Positions 34,851 to 43,529 of a stretch of 64,000 bases of DNA are shown in pieces; position 1 is the stretch's first letter; each line of letters opens with the position of its first letter. A program made the translations under genes and the position numbers. The notes under the pieces were generated by a model. It was not told the origin of the DNA, did not search any database, and saw only the letters and a list, made by a program, of their open reading frames with translations. The DNA is from Photobacterium atrarenae (GTDB taxonomy: Bacteria; Pseudomonadota; Gammaproteobacteria; Enterobacterales; Vibrionaceae), in contig NZ_CP101509.1 in NCBI RefSeq assembly GCF_024380015.1, positions 868,001 through 932,000 of the forward strand. The letters run 5' to 3'.

Positions 34851-35343
34851 GTTATCGGTTGATCTGCAAACCTCAGCGCTGGATGAAGCGTTTCGTAATG
34901 CGCCTGAGTTGGTGTTGAGCCATCTTCGTCGAGGGGTGATGCGCGCGGCAGGTGATGTAGAGAACGTATCCAGAGATGAAGCACCTACAGCGTCGTTTGG
35001 ACTTCGTAACGCGATTAGAAGCAAGACGATTGGCGAACTTCAGCAATTAGTACAAAGTTCCCAGAACTATAATGACCTTGTTGTTCAAAAAACCTCGTCT
35101 CAAGGGTTTCCACGGCTACGAATGATCGAAGATTGGATTAAAGATCAACGCCTGCAACCGCACAACCCCAAACATACGCAGTCGGACCTGGCATTCATGA
35201 TCGCCCGGTCGATTGCCCGCAACGGTACCGCCCCCAATGATTTTTACGACCGAGCTGCAGACCAGACGTCCTACAGGGTCGCCGATATCCTGAATGCCTC
35301 GGTTGCCGCAGGCCTGCGCGCCGCCGGATTAAGGAGCCGCTGA
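34843..35343 (+). CDS. Putative head-tail joining / tail completion protein
   Basis: 166 residues from the ATG at 34843, overlapping the previous gene. Helical N-terminus (LVLSHLRRGVMRAAGDVENVSRDEAP, in part) and a C-terminal part with ARSIARNGTAPNDF, a pattern seen in HK97 gp10-type or virion-morphogenesis proteins (target-like RxIxxxGtxp). The assignment is moderate. Confidence 0.55.
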   Translation: MRELSVDLQTSALDEAFRNAPELVLSHLRRGVMRAAGDVENVSRDEAPTASFGLRNAIRSKTIGELQQLVQSSQNYNDLVVQKTSSQGFPRLRMIEDWIKDQRLQPHNPKHTQSDLAFMIARSIARNGTAPNDFYDRAADQTSYRVADILNASVAAGLRAAGLRSR

Positions 35344-35879
35344 TGGCAAACGCTGAACGCAATATCGACGCCATTCTGACTGCGATTACAGATGGCTTTG
35401 AATCCCGCAACCCGCACCGGACAACCACCCGCAACTGGCAGGACCGCAGTGCATACAGCAACCGCGATCTGGAACCTGGGATCCTGACGGTGATTTATAC
35501 CGGTGAGATCCCGAACGATGTCTACAACACCTACGTCAAAATGCTGGTCATCGGCCGGGTTTACTGCGGTGCGAAAACCACGGGCCTCGAGACTGAGCAG
35601 GCCGAGCTGGCGTTCCTGCAGGAGTGGCGGGATTTCTGTTCCAGCAGTGCCTTCGGCAACATCTCGATCCTGTCGGTGAATACTTCGCAGCAGCAGGAAA
35701 CCCCGGACGGTTGGTTTATTGCGGAATGCCGCACCGGCCCGCATGACCTGGCGGGAGAGCTGGATTGGTTGCCGGTCGGCCCGGAAACCTTGCCGGACCA
35801 GATTCTGGCATCGCAATCGCCGGAGATTGGCTTTGGCCATGAGTCTGATTACTTCCCTGTTACGGATGATGATTCCTGA
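35343..35879 (+). CDS. Putative minor tail protein
   Basis: 178 residues. The start overlaps the previous stop by one base. No recognised domain. Position between the connector genes and gpV suggests a tail terminator or neck protein. Confidence 0.5.
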   Translation: MANAERNIDAILTAITDGFESRNPHRTTTRNWQDRSAYSNRDLEPGILTVIYTGEIPNDVYNTYVKMLVIGRVYCGAKTTGLETEQAELAFLQEWRDFCSSSAFGNISILSVNTSQQQETPDGWFIAECRTGPHDLAGELDWLPVGPETLPDQILASQSPEIGFGHESDYFPVTDDDS

Positions 35880-36490
35880 TGGAGCTTACCCAGCATCAGC
35901 TGATTCGTTTGCTTAGTGAGATGATTCAGTTCGGTACCATCACCGAGGTGCAGGCCAAGCCGCTGCGCTACAAGGTACGGTTTGATGAAGACCGTACCAG
36001 CGACTGGCTGCGTTCAAACGTCGGTCACGCTGCAGAAGTGAAAGACTGGCACCCAATGCAGAAAGGGGAGCAGGTAGTGGTGCTCAAACCGTTTGGTTCG
36101 CATGGTGGGGTGATTGTCGCCAGCCTGAACCAGACGCAGTTTGACCAGCCGAAAGACAACCTCAAGCTGTTCTACCGCGAGTTCCAGGACGGAACCTGGC
36201 TGCAGTACGACATGGAAAACCACCGGCTATCCGGTGAAATCAAAGGGGAAGTCGACATTGTGGCGGATGAGCAGTTCCGGGTGGCGGCACCTAAAATCGT
36301 GCTGGTTGGGGACATTGAGCATGAGGGCAAGCAATCCACCACGGGCGATATATCCTCAGGGGCGAATATTACCGCGGCAAATAACATTTCCGATAGCGTT
36401 CGCTCGATGGCGGGTGATCGTGAAATTTATAACGGTCATGACCACAACCATGGCGACCCGAGAACCAGCCTTGCCAATCAACGTCAGTAG
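35879..36490 (+). CDS. V: Baseplate assembly protein V, membrane-piercing spike
   Basis: 203 residues with the P2 gpV layout: N-terminal helix, OB-fold (about 20-90) and a C-terminal beta-helix, ending in GHDHNHGDPRTS, the HxHxH tip that binds iron in P2-type spikes. It punctures the outer membrane at the tail tip. First gene of the P2-like baseplate set V-W-J-I. Confidence 0.88.
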   Translation: MELTQHQLIRLLSEMIQFGTITEVQAKPLRYKVRFDEDRTSDWLRSNVGHAAEVKDWHPMQKGEQVVVLKPFGSHGGVIVASLNQTQFDQPKDNLKLFYREFQDGTWLQYDMENHRLSGEIKGEVDIVADEQFRVAAPKIVLVGDIEHEGKQSTTGDISSGANITAANNISDSVRSMAGDREIYNGHDHNHGDPRTSLANQRQ

Positions 36491-36497
36491 GTGATGG

Positions 36498-36845
36498 ATG
36501 GCGACAGGAATTGATGAAAACACAGGGCTGATCATTCAGGGCGTCGCTGAATTAAAGCAGCGCCTTCTACGCTGTATGCGGACCCGTAAACGCACTTTAC
36601 CATTGGGCCGGGGCTATGGCTCAAACCTCCCTTATCGCATCGACCGCAACATCACCCCAGAGCTGGAAATGGACATTTATGCGGACGTGGCCGATATGGT
36701 CGCGGACCCTCTAAACGGCTTTGCTGACGAGATAAAACTCAACAAAGTGTGGCTGGAACGAGGTGAGAATGCGGTGTTGGTAGGGGTGGAAGTGACGTTG
36801 CTATTTGATGGCAGCGTGGAAAATATCACTGGATTGAGCTGGTGA
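36498..36845 (+). CDS. W: Baseplate wedge protein W (gp25-like)
   Basis: 115 residues, the usual size. It shows LKQRLLRCMRTRKRTLPLGRGYGSNL in part, the gp25/gpW lysozyme-like core, with the expected RTRxGERxxxxxxG-type arrangement. It initiates sheath polymerisation at the baseplate. Confidence 0.87.
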   Translation: MATGIDENTGLIIQGVAELKQRLLRCMRTRKRTLPLGRGYGSNLPYRIDRNITPELEMDIYADVADMVADPLNGFADEIKLNKVWLERGENAVLVGVEVTLLFDGSVENITGLSW

Positions 36846-37717
36846 GTCAAATTGACTTGTCTAAGCTGCCGCCGCCGGAGGTAGTGCAGCAGCTTGATGC
36901 CGTCAGTATCCGAACCCGGATGCTGCTTCGCTATGCGGAGCTGCAAGGCGTCGAGGTTCCTAAAGTAGGTGATCCCCTGCACAATGCGATGTCCTCAATG
37001 GCCGAGGAAGTCACCCGGGCTCGCCAGGAGTTTCAGGATATCTCTCTCGAGAACATGGTTGCCTTTGCCTCCGGGAATAACCTGGTCCATCTCGGTGCTG
37101 CCCGTCCGGTCGAGAAATTCGACAAAGAGACAGATGATCAGTACCGCCGCCGGGTGCAAATGGCCCCTGAAAGCTTCAGCGTCGCCGGGCCTGATGGCGC
37201 TTATATTTTCCACGCCCTGAATGCTCATGAGGATGTGCTTGATGCGCGCCCATTGAGTCCCACGCCCGTCAAAGTCGATCTCTATATACTCAGTCGCCTT
37301 GGTGATGGCAGTGCTTCTCCTGAATTGTGTCAGACCGTCTTCGATTACCTGGACGGGATCACCAAGCGGCCGCTGAATGACAACCTTGATGTGTATCCCG
37401 CGATCATCAAGCCTTACCGGATTGAGGTTGAACTCAACATGCCGGTTGGCCCGGGCGAGGCGCAAACCCTAGCGATGGCCGAGAAACGTCTGCAGAAGCT
37501 GGCTGATGAAACCCATGTGTTAGGCGGTGAAGTGGCGCTTTCGGCGCTGTATGCCGCGGCGCACGTCAAAAGGGATGACAAAGCCGCGGAGATCGGGAGC
37601 TTTCAACCGGTGACCAAAGTGAGCTTGATTGAGCCACTGGCTGGGATTGAATGCCTGGCATCGGAAGCGCCTTTTTGTACTGAGATCGTGGTTCGCAAGG
37701 CTGGAGCGGTGGTATGA
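36842..37717 (+). CDS. J: Baseplate protein J
   Basis: 291 residues from a GTG, overlapping gpW by four bases. It has the gpJ start (IDLSKLPPPEVVQQLD) and the conserved central AHEDVLDARPLSPTPVKVDLYI in part, followed by KRPLNDNLDVYPA. It forms the outer baseplate edge. Coupled to gpI downstream. Confidence 0.9.
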   Translation: MSQIDLSKLPPPEVVQQLDAVSIRTRMLLRYAELQGVEVPKVGDPLHNAMSSMAEEVTRARQEFQDISLENMVAFASGNNLVHLGAARPVEKFDKETDDQYRRRVQMAPESFSVAGPDGAYIFHALNAHEDVLDARPLSPTPVKVDLYILSRLGDGSASPELCQTVFDYLDGITKRPLNDNLDVYPAIIKPYRIEVELNMPVGPGEAQTLAMAEKRLQKLADETHVLGGEVALSALYAAAHVKRDDKAAEIGSFQPVTKVSLIEPLAGIECLASEAPFCTEIVVRKAGAVV

Positions 37718-38358
37718 GTGGTTTTGTCAGCACATTGCCGCCCTCAGCTGCTGCCATGGAGCGTGCGTTAGAGCAGGTGTTCTGGGAAGAAATTGCTCTG
37801 ATTGAGCGGGAGATTAAGGGTTTTCTCGACCCCAGGAAGTGTCGGTTAGATCTTTTGCCGTACCTGGCCTGGGAAGTCAGTGTGGATGATTGGGACGATA
37901 GCTGGGATGAAAAGTACAAGCGTCAGGTGGTTGCCATGGCGCTGGAAATTCATACCTACAAAGGCACCCGATACGCCGTCGACAAGAGCATTGAAGCGAT
38001 CCGTTCTGACAGCCTGCGGGCTGTTGAGTGGTTTGAAGACCCGGGTAACCTGGCACCCGGCGAGTTTCGGGTTGATCTGATTTCCCAGCAGTCCCCGGTT
38101 GACTCAGAAACGCTGAGCAGTGTGTACCGTGCGGTCAACAATGCCAAAAACACCCGCTCCCACCTCAAAGGCATCACCATCACCAGCCGGGTTGAAACCC
38201 CTGAGAAGCGTATCGCCCTGAGTCGCCAGACTAAACAGGTTCGCTGTGGTCCGTGGGTGATTAGCTCGATGGTGAGTACGTCTCAAAATGCCATGGTGTG
38301 CCTGTCACGTGTCACCGTTCAGGTCCGTTCCGGCCCGTTGCCTTTAACTTTGGAGTAG
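37714..38358 (+). CDS. I: Tail protein I
   Basis: 214 residues. The N-terminal LLPYLAWEVSVDDWDDSW and the following YKGTRYAVDKSIEAI are the signature of P2 gpI-type baseplate proteins. The C-terminal extension beyond about residue 165 is specific to this phage group. Confidence 0.88.
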   Translation: MSGFVSTLPPSAAAMERALEQVFWEEIALIEREIKGFLDPRKCRLDLLPYLAWEVSVDDWDDSWDEKYKRQVVAMALEIHTYKGTRYAVDKSIEAIRSDSLRAVEWFEDPGNLAPGEFRVDLISQQSPVDSETLSSVYRAVNNAKNTRSHLKGITITSRVETPEKRIALSRQTKQVRCGPWVISSMVSTSQNAMVCLSRVTVQVRSGPLPLTLE

Positions 38359-38362
38359 AAAC

Positions 38363-39457
38363 ATGAGTGAGTTAGTGCCTGAGAGCGAACAGCAGTATGG
38401 ATCTATCCTAACGCTTGCCGGCGAAGCGGCCGAGCAGAACAGTAAGCTGCTGAAAATGGGCGTGGAGATCACCCACATTGCCTTTGGTGATGCCAATGAT
38501 GCCTATGCGCAGCCAAACCGGAACCAAACCTCACTGATTAACGAAATCGATCGTATCCCGGTCAATGCTGTCGATGTTCAGCAGGCCACGCCGGATGCAG
38601 TGCCGATGCTTCGGGTCGAAGCCATTTTACCGCCTGAAAAATACGACCTGGTGATCCGTGAGTTTGCATCGGTCGCAACCTTCAACGGCCAGGAGCTATA
38701 CCATGCTGTCGGGAACTGTGCCCGCATCTATGTTCCACCGCCCGCAAACAACGGCAATATGCCAACACCGGTAACCCTGGAGATGTTCTATGTAATCACC
38801 TCCGGCGAGGCGATCGTAGAGATTGATCCAAGGGTAGTGCATGCGAGTAGGGACTATGTCGCTCAAGCAATAAATAAAACAGAATTACAAATATCACAAT
38901 TAAAAATCTGGCCCTCAAAATTTGATGATTATCTAAAGGTTGGAGATAAGGTGCCTTTAAGCACCAATGCTGTACGTCTAAAGCTGTCAGATGGTTCAAT
39001 TCAAGTATTTAGGGTATGGGACAAGGCATTTTTTGATGAAACTCATGTGGTCAGTAATATCCAAGAATATGGCCGTGAACAGTTTGAAATACAGACAGAG
39101 CATGGTGATTTTGAAGCAATTTCATTGAGGCTATACGATCTTCGTTTGAGTGGAGATTTGACTGGCTGGGGAGCAGACCCAACAGGTAAAAAAGATGCCA
39201 CTCTATCAGTCATTTCGGCGGCTGATAGTGGTTTAACAATCAATCATACGGTAAGTTTTTACTGTCAGGCTCAGGTGATATTCATTTGTCTCTGGATTGT
39301 AACTTCCAAGGATCTCAATTTGACGTTAATGGATGGAGTGGTCAGTTTATCATTAACAGAGGTGAGGAAATTACAGAGCATTTGCCTGGTAGTGAAGTTG
39401 TGGCTGCTATTGAAAATAGTAATTTATATGCAGGAATTACTGCGTTCGATGGATTAA
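38363..39457 (+). CDS. H: Tail fibre/tailspike, N-terminal part, frame broken near 39250
   Basis: Residues 1-155 are the conserved P2 gpH-type attachment domain (ELVPESEQQYGSILTLAGEAA; ending GEAIVEIDPRVVHASRDYV). From about 38820 the DNA turns AT-rich and the protein leads to LTGWGADPTGKKDAT, the usual entry to a right-handed beta-helix tailspike. After about codon 296 the frame becomes poor (VSFYCQAQVIFICLWIV), while the sequence continues sensibly in the -1 frame. The reading is therefore one fibre gene with a frameshift. Confidence 0.75.
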   Translation: MSELVPESEQQYGSILTLAGEAAEQNSKLLKMGVEITHIAFGDANDAYAQPNRNQTSLINEIDRIPVNAVDVQQATPDAVPMLRVEAILPPEKYDLVIREFASVATFNGQELYHAVGNCARIYVPPPANNGNMPTPVTLEMFYVITSGEAIVEIDPRVVHASRDYVAQAINKTELQISQLKIWPSKFDDYLKVGDKVPLSTNAVRLKLSDGSIQVFRVWDKAFFDETHVVSNIQEYGREQFEIQTEHGDFEAISLRLYDLRLSGDLTGWGADPTGKKDATLSVISAADSGLTINHTVSFYCQAQVIFICLWIVTSKDLNLTLMDGVVSLSLTEVRKLQSICLVVKLWLLLKIVIYMQELLRSMD

Positions 39458-41229
39458 CGTTTATGACGCAGCTCGATGGGTGTTTTGTCATCATTGAGAC
39501 TGATCAGGATTTTTATACGTACCGTGGAGTTGTTAAAAAACGAGTAGAATATAACGTTGTTTATAATCATGGGTTATTGAGCAGTGCAATAAAATACTCG
39601 TTGGAAAATGTGAAGATAACTAAAGTTACAGCTATAAAAATCAGTCAAACAAAATTAAATATCGATGGTTTAGCATTAATTGAGAGCGATATATCTAATG
39701 TGCCTAATGGTGTATTGGTTCAGTGTGAAGACTCTACTCGTGTATCCTGTGATGTTTCATTTATAACTACAGGGAATAAACCGACCGAAAATAATACTCG
39801 ACTACGTTTTGAACGTTGCTGCTATCTGCGTATAAATGATTTATATACAGATTATCCGCTGGATAATGAAGATGGTACTTATGGTTATTCATTTTCACTT
39901 TTTGATAGTTATGACATTCGAGTGGCTAACGCTAAGTCAGATGGCTACGGATGGGGGGTTGATGGTAGCGGAAATGTTCAGCGTCTATCATTTGAAAATT
40001 GCGCACTATCCCGCATTGATGCACATCAGCCATTTAGAGAGTATTTAAAGGTATCTGATAGTACCATTGGTAATTGGGGATTAACACTTGTCGGCATTGG
40101 TGACTTGATATTAGATAATGTTGATTTTGTTCAACGAAATGGATCAAAATTAAACGGTATTGTTACGTCTCGTCTTGATTGTGGCGGTTTTATTGATGGT
40201 CGATTTGTTGGTAGAAATATAACAATCAATGGTAATCATAATAAGTCATCATTCCCGCCAGTACTAAATTGTGAAACGCATGAGAATCAGGCATTGCCGC
40301 AAGGGTCACCTATCGCACCTAGATTCTTTTCTAGTGTTGAAATTAACGGGATATCAACACCTTTGTATGAGGGAGGATTGAATGTTATTAGCGCTGGTGA
40401 GGTTGGTAATAACTCGTTACTTTTCCCTCGGTTAATCACTGTTAGAGATGTTAACACGTTAAAGGGGGATCTAAATGTTGACCCTGCAATACGTGTACTT
40501 GGTTTTTCTACTGAGAAATTCACATCCGATGAAAGTATAGGAAGTTCTCAACAAGGGCCATATAACACAAAGTTGGTGCTTGATAATGTGAATGTTGATT
40601 GGTTGATTGTATCTGGTGATAATTCTGAAATTAATGTTGAATGTTATGCTAATTATATTGGTTCTGGTGATCGATATGAAACGCCAAACGTTGAAATAAA
40701 ACAAAAAGGTCGTTATGAGTTTATATCCAGTAAGTTGGGTAATTTATTAACAGGATTTGGTTATAACGATTCTGTGTTTGTGTTAAATGGTGGTTCGATA
40801 AAGTCAAAAGGAACATTCAGCGAAGATTCGTATAATCGGCTAGTATGGGTGAATGGGTCTAAGTTACAGCTGAATCATGTAGATGTAACATTTAAGGATG
40901 CGGTGCAGCAGGCCAACTTAAATAAAGCCGTGATGAACAATTGTAATGTGTTTGATGGTGGGGGGAATCAAGTTCACACCTATTTATTACATCAGTTTTT
41001 ATCAGGGACATCAGAGTCAATTACTGAGCATTTTATTGTTGGCAATACATACAAATTGATTACAGGGTTAGATGCAGATAATACATCGAGTAGTTTTACT
41101 TTTGTTTATAATGGTGATGGGGTTTATTATGTTCCGGGAGTTGGTGGCGGAACCCGTATTATATCATCAGGGGATAACCATCAATTTGTATCAGACCTTC
41201 CATTAAGGCGTCTATCATTAGTTTACTAA
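39229..41229 (+). CDS. Tail fibre/tailspike, C-terminal beta-helix part
   Basis: The open frame has no convincing ribosome site; the first usable codon is a TTG at 39286, yet sense-like sequence runs upstream from 39250 (GKFLLSGSGDIHLSLDC). About 655 residues, rich in Asn, Gly, Val and Ile, with many short strands, as expected of a parallel beta-helix receptor-binding spike. AT-rich throughout and unlike the rest of the tail cluster, so horizontally replaced. It is read as the remainder of the gene at 38363, separated by one missing base or by programmed slippage. No tail-fibre assembly chaperone follows. Confidence 0.7.
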   Translation, partial: WFNNQSYGKFLLSGSGDIHLSLDCNFQGSQFDVNGWSGQFIINRGEEITEHLPGSEVVAAIENSNLYAGITAFDGLTFMTQLDGCFVIIETDQDFYTYRGVVKKRVEYNVVYNHGLLSSAIKYSLENVKITKVTAIKISQTKLNIDGLALIESDISNVPNGVLVQCEDSTRVSCDVSFITTGNKPTENNTRLRFERCCYLRINDLYTDYPLDNEDGTYGYSFSLFDSYDIRVANAKSDGYGWGVDGSGNVQRLSFENCALSRIDAHQPFREYLKVSDSTIGNWGLTLVGIGDLILDNVDFVQRNGSKLNGIVTSRLDCGGFIDGRFVGRNITINGNHNKSSFPPVLNCETHENQALPQGSPIAPRFFSSVEINGISTPLYEGGLNVISAGEVGNNSLLFPRLITVRDVNTLKGDLNVDPAIRVLGFSTEKFTSDESIGSSQQGPYNTKLVLDNVNVDWLIVSGDNSEINVECYANYIGSGDRYETPNVEIKQKGRYEFISSKLGNLLTGFGYNDSVFVLNGGSIKSKGTFSEDSYNRLVWVNGSKLQLNHVDVTFKDAVQQANLNKAVMNNCNVFDGGGNQVHTYLLHQFLSGTSESITEHFIVGNTYKLITGLDADNTSSSFTFVYNGDGVYYVPGVGGGTRIISSGDNHQFVSDLPLRRLSLVY

Positions 41230-41373
41230 TTCTTCCGGGTTCTGACTGTTGGTGAGAATTAGGGTTAGTTATAGAGCAATTTATTTACGTCCCTCCCATC
41301 ACCCCCTAACCCCACTACCATAAACACAAAGCCGCTGAAGGTGTGTTTTCTTTGATCAAAGAGGAACCCACCC

Positions 41374-42540
41374 ATGGCCGGATTCAAACATGGCATTTTC
41401 GGGTCGACGGATGAGGGCGGCGTTCGTCCTGTACTGATGGCCGACACCTCCTTTGCGGTGGTGATTGGCACGGCGCCTGATGCTGATCCTGCTGTTTTCC
41501 CCGTTGGGAAACCTGTCTTAATTCCTGGTGATGTCCGCAAGTTGGCCAAGCTCGATATGGTTGGCGATAAAGCCGGTACCTTGCCGCCGGCGCTGGAAGC
41601 GGTCTATGACCAGCAGCGCTGTACCATCTGCGTGATCCGTCAGGAAGAAGGTGCTGACGAAGCTGAAACCATCACCAATATCATCGGCGGTGTCGACCCC
41701 GTGACCGGCGCGAAGTCCGGTCTTGAAGCGATTCTGGATGTGCAGTCGATCACCGGCAAACGTCCCCGGTTGCTAGCCGTGCCAGGCTTTACCAATAACC
41801 AGTCTGTACTGACCAAGCTGCTGCCGATTGCCACCCGGCTGCGCTGTAAGGTGTTTGGTGACTGCCCGGGCTCGACCTATGAAGAAGCGGTGGCGTATCG
41901 CCAGCTATGGGGCGATCGTCGTCTTGAGCTGTTCTGGCCGCGGATGAAAAACGCGATCGGTGACAAGCTGGTCCCGATGAGTGCCTTTGCCCTTGGGATT
42001 GAAATCCAGAAAGACCAGAACCCGAATCACGGCTACAGCGCCTCTATCTCAAATCGTCGCGTGAATGGCTCGATTGGGACTGAGTTCCCGATTGATTACG
42101 TCGACGGCGACACCAATTGCATGGCGCACCTGCTGAACGAAAACCAGATCACCACGGTGATCATGGACGAAGGCCTGCGTACCTGGGGCAACCTCAGCTG
42201 CAGTGATGACCCGAAATGGCAGTTCAACAGCCATGTGCGGGTGAATGATATGGTGCTGGATGCGATCACCCACGGCCTCAAGTGGGCGCGAGACCGCAAG
42301 ATTCTGGCCACGTTCGTGGAAGATGTGACCGACACCGTGCAGAACTTTCTCGATGGGGAAACCCGTGCCGGCCATCTCTATGGTGCCACCGCCTGGGCAG
42401 ACCCGGACCTCAATCCGCCGGATTCCATCATTGCCGGTAACTTCTATCTCGATTACGACTTCACACCGCCAGGCATTGCTCAGGCGATTCACGTAACGAG
42501 CCATTTCACCAATGATTACGCCGACGTGATCTTCAAATAG
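41374..42540 (+). CDS. FI: Tail sheath protein FI
   Basis: 388 residues, typical length. N-terminal FKHGIFGSTDEGGVRPV, central FGDCPGSTYEEAVAYRQ, and the C-terminal sheath domain (WARDRKILATFVEDV; GNFYLDYDFTPPGIAQ) match P2 FI. It polymerises around the tube and contracts on infection. The tail tube gene follows 13 bases later. Confidence 0.92.
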   Translation: MAGFKHGIFGSTDEGGVRPVLMADTSFAVVIGTAPDADPAVFPVGKPVLIPGDVRKLAKLDMVGDKAGTLPPALEAVYDQQRCTICVIRQEEGADEAETITNIIGGVDPVTGAKSGLEAILDVQSITGKRPRLLAVPGFTNNQSVLTKLLPIATRLRCKVFGDCPGSTYEEAVAYRQLWGDRRLELFWPRMKNAIGDKLVPMSAFALGIEIQKDQNPNHGYSASISNRRVNGSIGTEFPIDYVDGDTNCMAHLLNENQITTVIMDEGLRTWGNLSCSDDPKWQFNSHVRVNDMVLDAITHGLKWARDRKILATFVEDVTDTVQNFLDGETRAGHLYGATAWADPDLNPPDSIIAGNFYLDYDFTPPGIAQAIHVTSHFTNDYADVIFK

Positions 42541-42553
42541 GTAAGGACACACC

Positions 42554-43072
42554 ATGGAACGCCGAGCTCCGAAAATGTTGGTCGATTACGCCTGGTACCA
42601 GGACGGTATCGGGATGATTGGCCTGGTACCGAAAGTGAAACTGCCGCCGCTGACTCGGATTGTCGAAGACTACCTTGCCGGAGGCATGGTGGGTGCCATC
42701 AAAATTGATATGGGCGCAATTGAAACCGAAGACATTGAAGTCACCCTGGCCGAACCGAACCCAAGCACCATCAAGATGTTTGGCCTGACCAACGGTGAGG
42801 AAAAGCCTTTTACATTCCGCGCTGCTTATCAAGGGCCTGGTGCCGCGGTCGACCGGTTCAAGGTGCAGGTTTATGGCCGGGTTTATGGGCTGGATCTTGG
42901 TGAGCTGGAACGTAAAAAGCTCACCGAGGTGCCCTGCAAAATCACCTGGACCAAGCTGAAGATGGAATATAACGGCGAGGTCTTGATTGATATCGACTTG
43001 CTGTCCGGCAAGGAAGAGGTTGGCGGCGTAGACCGCCGAGCAGGGATTAACGCGGCACTGGGTATTTCTTAA
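42554..43072 (+). CDS. FII: Tail tube protein FII
   Basis: 172 residues. It has the FII features LPPLTRIVEDYLAGGMVGAIKIDMG in part near the start, and GRVYGLDLGELERKKLTEV with YNGEVLIDIDLLSGKE near the end. It stacks as hexamers to form the inner tube whose length is set by the tape measure. Confidence 0.9.
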   Translation: MERRAPKMLVDYAWYQDGIGMIGLVPKVKLPPLTRIVEDYLAGGMVGAIKIDMGAIETEDIEVTLAEPNPSTIKMFGLTNGEEKPFTFRAAYQGPGAAVDRFKVQVYGRVYGLDLGELERKKLTEVPCKITWTKLKMEYNGEVLIDIDLLSGKEEVGGVDRRAGINAALGIS

Positions 43073-43081
43073 GGGGAAAGC

Positions 43082-43477
43082 ATGAGCAACAAATACTTAC
43101 CGATCACCATCACGATGCAGGTGGCAAAGGACTTTGAGGGCAAAGCGATGCCGTCGCTGACTATGCGGCCGCCGACAACCAATGACGTGATCATCGCTCA
43201 GCAACAAGCGACCCGAGTGTTGCCGGATGGCAGCAAGTATATCGATGAGGCGGAATCGGAAGCGCAGTTGTTTGCCAACCTCACGGGGACGACCCGGGAA
43301 TTTATCGGTGCGCTCGAATTTTACGACTACAGCCAGCTGGGGAAGGCATACGACTGTTTTTTGCTGCCCCTGCCGCAGTATGTCGGCAAATGTGCCTTGC
43401 TCTTTCCCGGTTCTGCGGAGGCCTCCCCCTTGGAGAGCTCAGAGCCCTCACCATCGCTGAACTCTACGATTGGCTAG
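43082..43477 (+). CDS. E: Tail assembly chaperone E
   Basis: 131 residues, starting nine bases after the tube gene. Place and size match P2 gpE, the chaperone that escorts the tape measure. In the normal frame it ends at 43477 with a low-complexity Ser/Pro tail that looks like out-of-frame read-out; the -1 frame from 43429 encodes a more protein-like end (ALTIAELYDWLGDCTEL). Confidence 0.8.
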   Translation: MSNKYLPITITMQVAKDFEGKAMPSLTMRPPTTNDVIIAQQQATRVLPDGSKYIDEAESEAQLFANLTGTTREFIGALEFYDYSQLGKAYDCFLLPLPQYVGKCALLFPGSAEASPLESSEPSPSLNSTIG

Positions 43478-43521
43478 GTGATTGCACAGAGCTGAAAACA
43501 CAACAAAGTGATGACGAATAG
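43082..43521 (+). CDS. E': Frameshifted chaperone E+E'
   Basis: A -1 shift on the C-run in GCCTCCCCCTTGG (43421-43433) joins codon 116 of E to the -1 frame and gives about 146 residues ending QQSDDE at 43521. The extra segment resembles the conserved end of P2 gpE+E' (acidic, SLTELMDW-like). A -1 shift in the gene pair just before the tape measure is conserved across dsDNA tailed phages. The exact slip site is inferred. Confidence 0.65.
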
Positions 43522-43529
43522 AGGATGCG

